DNA from: an uncultured Ruminococcus sp.
GTDB lineage: Bacteria > Bacillota_A > Clostridia > Oscillospirales > Ruminococcaceae
DNA: 5,080 nucleotides
Reading direction: 5' to 3'
Assembly (NCBI GenBank): GCA_947303535.1
Contig: CAMYYQ010000134.1
Location: forward strand, 1 to 5,080
A program made the translations under genes and the position numbers. Positions 1-5,080 of this stretch are shown here, piece after piece. Every line of letters begins with the position of its first letter. Positions within the stretch are counted from its first letter, which is position 1. The notes under the pieces were generated by a model that worked only from the letters and a program-made list of their open reading frames with translations, ran no database searches and was not told where the DNA came from.

Positions 1-67
1 TCTGTAGGCTTTACAGTTGTTGTTGAAGTAGTCTTCTTTGTTGTTTCTGTAGGCTGTACAGTTGTTG
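1..67 (-). repeat. 45-bp tandem repeat in the Thr-rich linker
   Basis: Positions 1-22 and 46-67 are identical except for one base (T11 versus G56), a period of 45 bp. In the protein this gives a 15-residue periodicity, with TTV(Q/K)PTE recurring and a TTKKTTST stretch between. This is low-complexity linker expansion inside the cohesin gene; more copies may lie beyond the left edge. Confidence 0.7.
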
Positions 68-743
68 CAGCTGATGATGTTGTCGAGGTAGTCTGAACAA
101 CTGTTGTAGTTGATGTTGTTGCCTGGCTCTCATCGTCTTTTATCTTGATGTAGCCCTGCTCGATACCTTTGGTGAACACCCATGCTTCCATGTATTTGGA
201 ATTTGCTTTGTTGCCGATAGAAGCAAACAGATCGTTCTCAGCATCGTATTCGATATTTACAGGAAAAAGATCTCCAGCCTTCACGTTATCGGGAAGTCTG
301 AGATCAAATGTCCACATTACACCGTCACGGCCGTAATCGCCCGAACCTGCTGTAACAAGAAAAATACAATTTTCTTCCTGCGAAAGCTCATATCCGAGTC
401 TCTTGATAGCAGTACCTTTTTCAGCTATCATATCGTCACGCTCTTCAAGCTTGAGACGATCATCATATCTTACATGGATACCTGTAGCTACGTACTGTTT
501 GTCAGCCCCCTTGATACTCATTTCGATAGACTGTACAGGCGAGCTTTTTGCCTCGTCAAGTGTGAGTTCGATCTGACTGAGTGATATTGTCGGCTTGACC
601 GTTGATTTCTCAGGATCGATACCATTGAACTCGAACTTGTCTCCTGTTGCACTTCCTGCTCCGTATGCGCTGAAAACTGGTGAAGCACATATAACAGAAA
701 CTGCTGCTGTGATTGCTGTCATTTTTTTAAGGATATTATTCAT
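1..743 (-). CDS. Secreted cohesin-domain protein with Thr-rich linker (scaffoldin-like), 3' end cut by window edge
   Basis: The reading frame is open from an ATG at 743 down to position 1, giving 247 residues without a stop, so the C terminus is missing. Residues 1 to about 28 form a signal peptide: NNILKK, then a hydrophobic Ala/Val core, with cleavage near VFSA/YGA. Residues about 50-201 read as a type III-like cohesin of the Ruminococcus kind. Landmarks are the opening strand TISLSQIELTLDEA, the ATGIHVRYDDRL stretch (86-97), TAGSGDYGRDGVMWTFDLRLP (131-151) and the closing strand GIEQGYIKI (193-201). Residues 208-247 are a Thr/Ser-rich linker. Cohesins bind dockerins and assemble cellulosomes outside the cell. 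One cohesin directly after the signal peptide followed by a Thr linker matches adaptor scaffoldins such as ScaC, in which a dockerin follows. An LPXTG cell-wall anchor (ScaE-like) or a second cohesin is equally possible beyond the edge. The Shine-Dalgarno AAGGGGG lies 7 nt before the ATG, and a promoter lies at 772-800. Cohesin assignment is by recalled family pattern; exact role is inferred. Confidence 0.85.
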   Translation of the reverse strand, partial: MNNILKKMTAITAAVSVICASPVFSAYGAGSATGDKFEFNGIDPEKSTVKPTISLSQIELTLDEAKSSPVQSIEMSIKGADKQYVATGIHVRYDDRLKLEERDDMIAEKGTAIKRLGYELSQEENCIFLVTAGSGDYGRDGVMWTFDLRLPDNVKAGDLFPVNIEYDAENDLFASIGNKANSKYMEAWVFTKGIEQGYIKIKDDESQATTSTTTVVQTTSTTSSAATTVQPTETTKKTTSTTTVKPT

Positions 744-771
744 TATTCTGCCCCCTTGATTTAATAATTGT

Positions 772-800
772 ATAATATCACAAAAAAAACAAAATTGCAA
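772..800 (-). promoter_or_regulatory. Promoter of the cohesin-protein gene
   Basis: Read on the minus strand, TTGCAA (800-795) is followed by a 17-nt T-rich spacer and TATTAT (777-772, five of six bases of the consensus -10). The predicted start of transcription is near 765, leaving a short leader that contains the AAGGGGG ribosome binding site before the ATG at 743. An 8-bp perfect palindrome, AAGTACTT (799-806), overlaps the outer edge of the -35 box. The promoter begins only 7 bp beyond the flippase stop codon, so the cohesin gene can be transcribed independently of that gene. This is a sequence match only. Confidence 0.6.
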
Positions 801-807
801 GTACTTT

Positions 808-2409
808 TTATGCGCTTTCAGACTGCTTTATACTTATCTTGCCCAAAAGCGAAGCTATCAGTCCGAGATAAACTATACCTCCCGCTGCCGCAGAAACAGC
901 GATCACCGTCATTTTTGACGCTTCTGTTCTTTTAAGGAAAGAGGATACAAGATATGCAACACCGCCGCACATCGCTCCCGAATATACCACTTTCAGAAAC
1001 GGAGCTGAGCTGATATGCAGACCCGTTGCTTTTATGTAAGTTCTGAGAGATACAATAAGTATCACAGCATAGCACAGGGAGGTTGACAGGGCTGCACCGT
1101 CAACTCCCATAAAAGGTATAAGTGCAAGATTCCCTGCCAGCTTTACAGCTGTACCGAGAAGCATTATTTTCAGCGGTGATGATGTTTTTCCTACAGCCTG
1201 AAGCATACTGAAAAGCGGATAGGATATGCAAAGGCATACCATTCCTGCCATGAGCCAGCGCAGCGAATCAACGCAGAATACTGCTTCATCTGTCTGCTGA
1301 GGATAGAGAAAGCCGAGCAATTCGGGGGCAAGCACTGTCATTCCAACTGCCGCAGGAACTGATATCACCGCAGATGTAAGAAGTGCCTGTAATGAACTGT
1401 ACTCAAGTATCTTTCTGTCTTTGTTCTCGTATGCAGCAGTTATACAGGTAAGTGCGCCCTTTCCCAGCATATTCGTCACTGACGGCACAAGATTGAATAC
1501 CGTAAGAGCTATGCCTGCAAACGAACCATATATAAAGCACGGTAGCTCTCCCTCGGAAATGCCGTCTGGAGCAGCTATTTTACTGCCAAAATACGATATA
1601 CAGCCTATTACTGTCCACATATCTGTCAAGGCTGTAAGATTAGTCACCAGTGCGCTTACTCCCACGGGCAGAGCTGTTGTGGCAAGCTCGCGTACTATGG
1701 CTTTTCTGCTCATAACATAGCTCTCCCTGCCCTCGGGAGTTTTAGTGAACAGCCTTACTATCCCGAAGAAAACAGCTGCACCTGCTGTGGAAAGAGTGAC
1801 TCCTGCTATGCCTGCTGCCGCAGCAATTGCGCGGATATCCTTTATATGCGGGAAATACGCCCTTACCGTCTGCGGATTTCCCATGACATAGCCGCACAGA
1901 ACAAGTCCTGCTGCCGCCTTTACTATTCCCTCGACCAACTGAGAGAATGCTGTAGGATACATATTGCTCATGCCTTCATAATAGCCGCGCTCCACTGCCG
2001 TTATACAGCCGAAAAGTACAGCAGGAGCTATCATCGTTACAGCCAGCCATGCTTCGTGACTGCCTATGCTGTAAATACTGAAAGGCTTTGCAAGAAGAAA
2101 TATGAGCAGGCTGCCCACAAGTCCTGCAATTGAAAAGATACCCAGAGCTGTTCTGCGCACCTTAGCCGCATTGGCGTACATACCAAGTGCGGCACTCTGC
2201 GCGGTCATACGTGCTACCGCAGAGCTTAGTCCTGTTACAGTAAGGGAATAAACAGGCATGAAAAGACTGTACGCGCAGCTGAAATAGCTCATTCCCACGC
2301 CGCCAAGTATATTAGTCAGCGGTATCTTGAAAACTGCCCCCAACAGCTTTGCCGCCGCTGCCGATATCATAAGTATTATGGAACCTTTTATGAAATTCTG
2401 CTTTTTCAG
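808..2409 (-). CDS. MOP-superfamily polysaccharide/lipid-linked oligosaccharide flippase, SpoVB/MurJ-like (CTG start)
   Basis: An integral membrane protein of about 533 residues with roughly 14 hydrophobic helices (about 8-28, 38-60, 88-107, 120-138, 156-174, 193-218, 243-263, 290-309, 342-362, 384-404, 413-433, 437-457, 472-492, 502-524). The N-terminal block KGSIILMISAAAAKLLGAVF, then KIPLTNILGGVGMSYF, is the signature of the SpoVB-like branch of the MOP/MATE-type flippases. These move lipid-linked sugar precursors such as lipid II or polysaccharide units across the cytoplasmic membrane; which substrate applies here is not visible. The frame extends upstream to an ATG at 2517, but those 36 residues are Cys-rich, unlike the family, and encoded by the repeat-bearing intergenic region. 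Family members usually begin at about M-K-K-Q-N-F, matching the CTG codon at 2409-2407, which has GGGAGG 9 nt upstream. No ATG, GTG or TTG lies in frame at a suitable distance. The next in-frame Met (codon 14 from the CTG) would cut into helix 1. Stop is TAA at 810-808; no clear terminator follows. Confidence 0.88.
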   Translation of the reverse strand: MKKQNFIKGSIILMISAAAAKLLGAVFKIPLTNILGGVGMSYFSCAYSLFMPVYSLTVTGLSSAVARMTAQSAALGMYANAAKVRRTALGIFSIAGLVGSLLIFLLAKPFSIYSIGSHEAWLAVTMIAPAVLFGCITAVERGYYEGMSNMYPTAFSQLVEGIVKAAAGLVLCGYVMGNPQTVRAYFPHIKDIRAIAAAAGIAGVTLSTAGAAVFFGIVRLFTKTPEGRESYVMSRKAIVRELATTALPVGVSALVTNLTALTDMWTVIGCISYFGSKIAAPDGISEGELPCFIYGSFAGIALTVFNLVPSVTNMLGKGALTCITAAYENKDRKILEYSSLQALLTSAVISVPAAVGMTVLAPELLGFLYPQQTDEAVFCVDSLRWLMAGMVCLCISYPLFSMLQAVGKTSSPLKIMLLGTAVKLAGNLALIPFMGVDGAALSTSLCYAVILIVSLRTYIKATGLHISSAPFLKVVYSGAMCGGVAYLVSSFLKRTEASKMTVIAVSAAAGGIVYLGLIASLLGKISIKQSESA

Positions 2410-2418
2410 TATTGACCG

Positions 2419-2424
2419 CCTCCC
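2419..2424 (-). promoter_or_regulatory. Ribosome binding site fixing the CTG start of the flippase
   Basis: On the minus strand GGGAGG (2424-2419) is followed by 9 nt and then CTG AAA AAG CAG (from 2409). It is the only strong Shine-Dalgarno match near the expected N terminus. An in-frame ATA sits directly before the CTG (6 nt from the SD) and is a less likely start. I saw no convincing -35/-10 pair for this gene upstream of it. Confidence 0.6.
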
Positions 2425-2539
2425 ATATGTGACTGCACATAAAAGTAGTTTTTTACAGAAATATATGCCGAAACAAATGATATTATGCGAGCTGAGGCAG
2501 CCCCTACAGTATGTCATTTGGAGTTTATGCGTAATTGGC

Positions 2540-2558
2540 GGACGCGCAATGCGCGTCC
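2540..2558. repeat. Perfect 8-bp hairpin with AAT loop (unit 2)
   Basis: GGACGCGC (2540-2547), AAT (2548-2550), GCGCGTCC (2551-2558): the arms are exact reverse complements. It is followed by CTACAC rather than a T-run on the plus strand, and no T-run follows on the minus strand, so it is not a typical intrinsic terminator. Confidence 0.8.
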
Positions 2559-2595
2559 CTACACATGGTATCTTGTTGTTTGCAACGTAAGGCTC

Positions 2596-2614
2596 GGGCG
2601 GATAATATCCGCCC
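2596..2614. repeat. Perfect 8-bp hairpin with AAT loop (unit 3)
   Basis: GGGCGGAT (2596-2603), AAT (2604-2606), ATCCGCCC (2607-2614): the arms are exact reverse complements. Arm length, loop sequence and trailing CTAC are the same as in unit 2, while the arm sequences differ. That is what compensatory change in a structured repeat would look like. Confidence 0.8.
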
Positions 2615-2623
2615 CTACTTAGC

Positions 2624-2651
2624 TCTTAGTTCTTAGTTCTTAGTTCTAAGT
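2624..2651. repeat. Four-copy heptamer tandem repeat TCTTAGT
   Basis: Three exact copies of TCTTAGT (2624-2630, 2631-2637, 2638-2644) are followed by a fourth with one change, TCTAAGT (2645-2651). It directly abuts the palindrome array. A heptamer array is prone to slippage and could vary in copy number between strains. Confidence 0.85.
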
Positions 2652-2680
2652 GAGGCGCGGAACGCCGAGGACGCCGTCGC
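2652..2680. repeat. GC-rich tail with short direct repeat
   Basis: A GC-rich patch in an otherwise AT-rich gap. It contains two adjacent 9-mers, ACGCCGAGG (2662-2670) and ACGCCGTCG (2671-2679), differing at two positions. It follows the heptamer array directly and is probably part of the same composite repeat insertion. No gene or strong hairpin was seen in it. Confidence 0.4.
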
Positions 2681-2737
2681 TGATGTTTTATACATACTGA
2701 CCAATAATCACTGTTTGCGGCTTACTAATTACTATAA

Positions 2738-2759
2738 AAATCAACGCGGATATTGATTT
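2738..2759. promoter_or_regulatory. Candidate operator: 7-8-7 inverted repeat over the -35 box
   Basis: AAATCAA (2738-2744), an 8-nt spacer, then TTGATTT (2753-2759); the arms are exact reverse complements. The right arm includes the whole -35 hexamer TTGATT (2753-2758) of the operon promoter, so a dimeric regulator bound here would block RNA polymerase. No regulator gene is in the window, and the arms are AT-rich, so chance is possible. Confidence 0.4.
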
Positions 2760-2781
2760 ATTGTAAATTATGTGTTATAAT
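2753..2781 (+). promoter_or_regulatory. Extended -10 promoter of the aminotransferase-trpS operon
   Basis: TTGATT (2753-2758), a 17-nt spacer, and a perfect TATAAT (2776-2781) preceded by TGT (2773-2775), which makes an extended -10. Transcription would start near 2788, giving a leader of about 45 nt before the ATG at 2833. An ATG at 2770 in the aminotransferase frame lies upstream of the predicted transcription start and so cannot be the translation start from this promoter. Confidence 0.75.
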
Positions 2782-2832
2782 GTAACTTGGACTGATTATA
2801 GTTATCAAACAGACGAAAGGCTGGTTTTTATC

Positions 2833-4026
2833 ATGGATTATAAATTCTCAGACAAGGTCAGCAAGCTCCAGGCTTCTGCAATCAGAGAAATTCTCAAGTT
2901 CACTTCCGATCCTGAGGTAATCTCTTTCGCAGCCGGCAATCCCGCTCCTGAGGCTTTCCCAAAGGAAAGGATCGCTGAGATCTCCGCTGATCTTCTCAAA
3001 AATGACCCTATTCTTGCACTCCAGTACAGCGTCACTGAGGGCTATACTCCTCTGCGTGATTTCCTTAAAGGCTGGATGACAGAAAAGAATTGCTTCCACA
3101 AGGAATTTGATGATCTTATCATTACATCAGGCGGTCAGCAGGCTAACGAGCTTTCATGTAAGGTACTGCTCAACGAGGGAGATACTCTCCTCTGCGAGTC
3201 CCCGAGCTTTATAGGTTCGCTCAACGCTTTCCGCTCATACAACGTCAACCTTGTGGGCGTGGAAATGGAAGATGACGGTATTGATCTTGAAAAGCTTGAA
3301 AATGTTCTCAAAAAAGACAAGAATGTCAAGCTTCTCTATCTTATCCCGAATTTCCAGAATCCAACAGGCAAGACTATGTCTCTGGAAAAGCGCAAGGCTG
3401 TCTATGAACTTGCCTGCAAGTATGATTTCATTATCCTTGAGGACGACCCATACGGCGAGCTCCGCTTTGAGGGTGAGAACGTTCCCTGCATAAAGAGCTT
3501 TGATACCGAGGGAAGAGTTATCTACTCAAGCACATTCTCAAAGATAATCTCATCAGGCTTCAGAACAGGCTACTGCTCTGCTCCTGCTCCTATCATACAG
3601 AAAATGGTAGTCTGCAAGCAGGTCGCTGACGTTCACTCGAATATGTGGGCACAGGTGGTTTCTCACAGATTTATGACAACTGTTGACAGAGAAGCTCATT
3701 TCAAGAAGCTCCGCGCTATATACAAGGAAAAATGCGACCTTATGTGCGGATACATCGACAACGACTTCTCAAAGAAGATTCACTATACAAAGCCTCAGGG
3801 CGGTCTGTTTGTATGGTGCGACCTTCCCGAGGACTGCAATATGAACGACTTCTGCAAGAAGGCTGTTCAGCAGTACAAGATCGCTGTTGTACCGGGCAAC
3901 TCGTTCAGCATTGATCAGGACGAGATCAGTCACTCGTTCCGTCTTAATTATTCAACACCTACAAACGAGCAGATAAAGAAGGGCATGGAGATACTTGCCC
4001 GTATGACAAGAGAAATGCTCGACTAA
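2833..4026 (+). CDS. PLP-dependent aminotransferase, class I/II (fold type I)
   Basis: A 397-residue cytoplasmic enzyme, normal length for the family. It should transfer an amino group from an amino acid to a 2-oxo acid using pyridoxal phosphate. Visible landmarks are the substrate-loop region SFAAGNPAPEAFP (31-43), the cofactor phosphate-site turn TSGGQQA (98-104), YLIPNFQNPTG with Asn176 (169-179), EDDPYGEL with Asp204 for the pyridine nitrogen and Tyr207, the Schiff-base lysine Lys237 in SSTFSKIISSGFRTGY, and Arg370 in SFRLNYS for the substrate carboxylate. The catalytic set is complete. The overall pattern matches the LysN/2-aminoadipate and aromatic aminotransferase group, also found as the C-terminal domain of MocR regulators, but there is no DNA-binding domain here. 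Substrate is not determinable; lying upstream of trpS makes an aromatic substrate conceivable. The ATG at 2833 is chosen over an in-frame ATG at 2770 because the latter lies inside the promoter. GAAAGG (2815-2820) is 12 nt before 2833, similar to the 11-nt spacing of the next gene. Confidence 0.93.
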   Translation: MDYKFSDKVSKLQASAIREILKFTSDPEVISFAAGNPAPEAFPKERIAEISADLLKNDPILALQYSVTEGYTPLRDFLKGWMTEKNCFHKEFDDLIITSGGQQANELSCKVLLNEGDTLLCESPSFIGSLNAFRSYNVNLVGVEMEDDGIDLEKLENVLKKDKNVKLLYLIPNFQNPTGKTMSLEKRKAVYELACKYDFIILEDDPYGELRFEGENVPCIKSFDTEGRVIYSSTFSKIISSGFRTGYCSAPAPIIQKMVVCKQVADVHSNMWAQVVSHRFMTTVDREAHFKKLRAIYKEKCDLMCGYIDNDFSKKIHYTKPQGGLFVWCDLPEDCNMNDFCKKAVQQYKIAVVPGNSFSIDQDEISHSFRLNYSTPTNEQIKKGMEILARMTREMLD

Positions 4027-4063
4027 AAAAAGAAAAAAATTACTTTGAAAGGAAATTTTTATT

Positions 4064-4591
4064 ATGCCAAACAGAATGACCGACAGATATAATGTCACAC
4101 AGAAATACCTTATGACAAGAGGACAGGCTATCAACTTCCCTGCTGAATACTTCGATTCTTTCAGCAAGCTCAAGAAGACAGACGTTTTCGGCGTTGTTAT
4201 CGATATCCCTATGTCATCTGAAGTTCTTACAACTATGGTATGCTTCATCAACGGTGCTGCAAACATTTACTTCAACAACGGCGGCGAGTACACAGGAGCT
4301 TCACAGAAGTACAGAAACCTCGTTCAGGCTGCACATACTCTCGTTGCAAATGCAGGTCAGCTCCTTCCTAAATGTGAAAAGACAAAGCGTTTTGACCTTC
4401 CTAAGGGCAGAACAAACAAGATATTCCTTCTCACTAAGAGCGGCGTATATATGACAGAACTCAAATCAGGACTTATCCCTGAGACAGAGCCTGAGCTCCG
4501 TTCATTCTATGTGCTCTATCAGCGCGTTCTCAGCGAGATCAGAAGCTGCCAGCTCAAGGACGAGGCTGACAGAAGAAATGCAGCTAAATAA
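4064..4591 (+). CDS. Uncharacterised 175-residue protein between aminotransferase and trpS
   Basis: I do not recognise this protein. It has no signal peptide, membrane helix, Cys cluster or nucleotide-binding motif, and is probably cytoplasmic and basic (about 25 Lys/Arg against 17 Asp/Glu). The pattern suggests a small alpha/beta domain. Two strands fall around 41-48 (VFGVVIDI) and 54-70 ([17 protein letters not shown]), then [10 protein letters not shown] (71-80), a helix about 82-101, two strands around 119-133 ([15 protein letters not shown]), and a C-terminal helix about 143-168. That strand-strand-helix order recalls roadblock/profilin-like folds, but this is only an impression. It is clearly coding: AAAGGA (4048-4053) lies about 11 nt before the ATG, codon use resembles its neighbours, and it sits 37 bp after the aminotransferase stop and 14 bp before trpS. 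Its TAA stop overlaps the trpS ribosome binding site, suggesting coupled expression. Confidence 0.85.
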   Translation: MPNRMTDRYNVTQKYLMTRGQAINFPAEYFDSFSKLKKTDVFGVVIDIPMSSEVLTTMVCFINGAANIYFNNGGEYTGASQKYRNLVQAAHTLVANAGQLLPKCEKTKRFDLPKGRTNKIFLLTKSGVYMTELKSGLIPETEPELRSFYVLYQRVLSEIRSCQLKDEADRRNAAK

Positions 4592-4605
4592 GGAGAATCA
4601 CACTA

Positions 4606-5080
4606 ATGGACGATAAAAAGCTGATCTTCAGCGGCATCCAGCCTACAGGCACATTTACACTCGGCAACTACATAGGAGCTGTAAGAAACTGGGGTGCTTT
4701 GCAGGAACAGTACAACTGCATATACTGCGTTGTAGATATGCACGCTATCACAGTAAAACAGGAGCCTGCAAAGCTCCGTCAGAATACACTTAATTCCTAT
4801 GCCCTTCTTATGGCTTGCGGAGTTGATCCTCAGAGATCAATACTCTTTATCCAGAGCCACGCGCCTACACACGCAGAGCTCAACTGGATACTTGGCTGTA
4901 ATACACAGTTCGGCGAGCTTTCAAGAATGACTCAGTTCAAGGACAAGAGCCAGAAGCACCCTGACGATATAAACTCGGGTCTTTTCACATACCCTGTGCT
5001 CATGGCTGCGGATATCCTTGCTTATAACGCTGATCTTGTACCCGTGGGAGTAGACCAGAAACAGCATCTTGAGCTTGCAA
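4606..5080 (+). CDS. trpS: Tryptophanyl-tRNA synthetase, N-terminal part (cut by window edge)
   Basis: The first 158 residues of an enzyme normally about 330-340 residues long. It activates tryptophan with ATP and charges tRNA-Trp in the cytoplasm. The class I Rossmann start is clear: [10 protein letters not shown] (6-15), then the HIGH-equivalent TLGNYIGA (18-25), followed by CVVDMHAIT (41-49), the [13 protein letters not shown] region (103-115), [11 protein letters not shown] (128-138) and [13 protein letters not shown] (145-157). It follows Bacillus TrpRS nearly line for line. Asp136 in MAADIL corresponds to the indole-reading Asp of the Geobacillus enzyme (Asp132 there). The KMSKS loop lies beyond the right edge. 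The ribosome binding site AAGGAG (4590-4595) overlaps the preceding gene's TAA, 10 nt before the ATG, so translation of the two is probably coupled. No T-box leader precedes it. Confidence 0.97.
   Translation, partial: MDDKKLIFSGIQPTGTFTLGNYIGAVRNWGALQEQYNCIYCVVDMHAITVKQEPAKLRQNTLNSYALLMACGVDPQRSILFIQSHAPTHAELNWILGCNTQFGELSRMTQFKDKSQKHPDDINSGLFTYPVLMAADILAYNADLVPVGVDQKQHLELA

Larger units (their letters stand above)
2491..2618. repeat. Array of three small palindromes with trailing CTAC, period 55-56 bp
   Basis: Three palindromic cores each run into a trailing C-C-CTAC: a weak one, GCTG-AGG-CAGC (2491-2501), a strong one at 2540-2558 and a strong one at 2596-2614. The CTAC motifs start at 2504, 2559 and 2615, spacings of 55 and 56. 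The spacers share partial similarity (GTTT, then CGTAA, then GGCGGA before the cores of units 2 and 3). This looks like a diverged tandem array of a small dispersed intergenic repeat. I associate GTAGGGG-plus-palindrome repeats with Ruminococcaceae and other Clostridia genomes from memory, but cannot confirm copy number here. Confidence 0.6.
2410..2832. other. Divergent intergenic region with repeat cluster and promoter
   Basis: This 423-bp region separates the minus-strand flippase from the plus-strand aminotransferase operon. From left to right it holds the flippase leader and SD (2410-2490), three small palindrome units (2491-2618), a four-copy heptamer repeat (2624-2651), a GC-rich tail with a short direct repeat (2652-2680), an AT-rich stretch, the candidate operator (2738-2759) and the operon promoter (2753-2781). 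Short open frames crossing it in several directions have no SD and no protein-like composition, so I regard it as non-coding. Confidence 0.75.

Noticed and set aside
756..776. Plus-strand promoter TTGATT/TATAAT antisense to the flippase
   Set aside because: The hexamers are only 9 nt apart, too close for a sigma-70-type promoter.
772..807. Terminator for the flippase gene
   Set aside because: A T-rich run follows the stop on the minus strand, but the only dyad is AAGTACTT with no loop and no GC stem; the region is better explained as the cohesin-gene promoter.
2410..2517. N-terminal extension of the flippase to the ATG at 2517
   Set aside because: The 36 extra residues are Cys-rich and unlike the family N terminus, the DNA runs into the palindrome array, and the only good SD is at 2424-2419, downstream of that ATG.
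2327..2590. Plus-strand frame of 87 codons crossing the flippase start and the repeats
   Set aside because: No SD, composition dictated by the antisense of the flippase and by the palindromes; similar shadow frames elsewhere were also dropped.
2540..2614. The two perfect hairpins as intrinsic terminators
   Set aside because: Neither is followed by a T-run on either strand, and both lie upstream of, not downstream of, the flanking genes.
2491..2651. CRISPR array
   Set aside because: Units are short palindromes with differing arms and similar rather than unique spacers; no cas gene is present.
2770..2832. Upstream ATG start for the aminotransferase
   Set aside because: It lies within the promoter, before the TATAAT box and predicted transcription start, and has no SD; family alignment begins at about the Met at 2833.
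2782..2832. T-box or other riboswitch controlling the operon with trpS
   Set aside because: The leader is only about 45 nt, has no AGGGTGG-type T-box core and no terminator/antiterminator pair; none was found farther upstream or before trpS itself.
4027..4063. Internal promoter (TTGAAA at 4045-4050) before the 175-residue protein
   Set aside because: No -10 box lies at 16-18 nt; the motif is part of the AAAGGA ribosome binding site.

Overview
The window looks like a low-to-mid GC, anaerobic Gram-positive member of the Ruminococcaceae, most likely a fibre-degrading Ruminococcus close to R. flavefaciens or R. champanellensis. Three things suggest this: a secreted cohesin-type (cellulosome) protein with a Thr-rich linker, a SpoVB/MurJ-like flippase typical of Firmicutes, and an intergenic cluster of small palindromes each trailed by CTAC, resembling dispersed repeats I associate with this group. 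The assignment is inference from protein style, not from any search.

Layout. Positions 1-743 (minus strand) hold the 5' part of a secreted protein: signal peptide, one cohesin domain, then a Thr-rich linker that runs off the window edge. Its own promoter (772-800, minus) sits in the 64-bp gap after the next gene. Positions 808-2409 (minus) encode a 14-helix MOP-superfamily flippase of about 533 residues. It appears to start at a CTG codon behind a strong Shine-Dalgarno sequence rather than at the far-upstream ATG at 2517. Positions 2410-2832 are a 423-bp divergent intergenic region. It carries the flippase leader, a three-unit array of small palindromes spaced 55-56 bp, a four-copy TCTTAGT tandem repeat, a GC-rich tail, and a well-formed extended -10 promoter. 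A 7-8-7 inverted repeat (candidate operator) overlaps the -35 box of that promoter.

From 2833 to the right edge is a co-directional three-gene cluster: a class I/II PLP-dependent aminotransferase (2833-4026), a 175-residue protein I do not recognise (4064-4591), and the first 158 residues of tryptophanyl-tRNA synthetase, trpS (4606 to the edge). Gaps are 37 and 14 bp, each filled by a ribosome binding site and with no terminator, so the three are probably one operon driven from the promoter at 2753-2781. Aminotransferase plus trpS hints at amino-acid (possibly aromatic) metabolism, but substrate specificity cannot be read from the sequence.

No tRNA, rRNA, CRISPR array, transposase or T-box riboswitch was seen. 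The parts most worth following up are the truncated cohesin protein, the CTG start, the palindrome array, the candidate operator and the unknown protein coupled to trpS.
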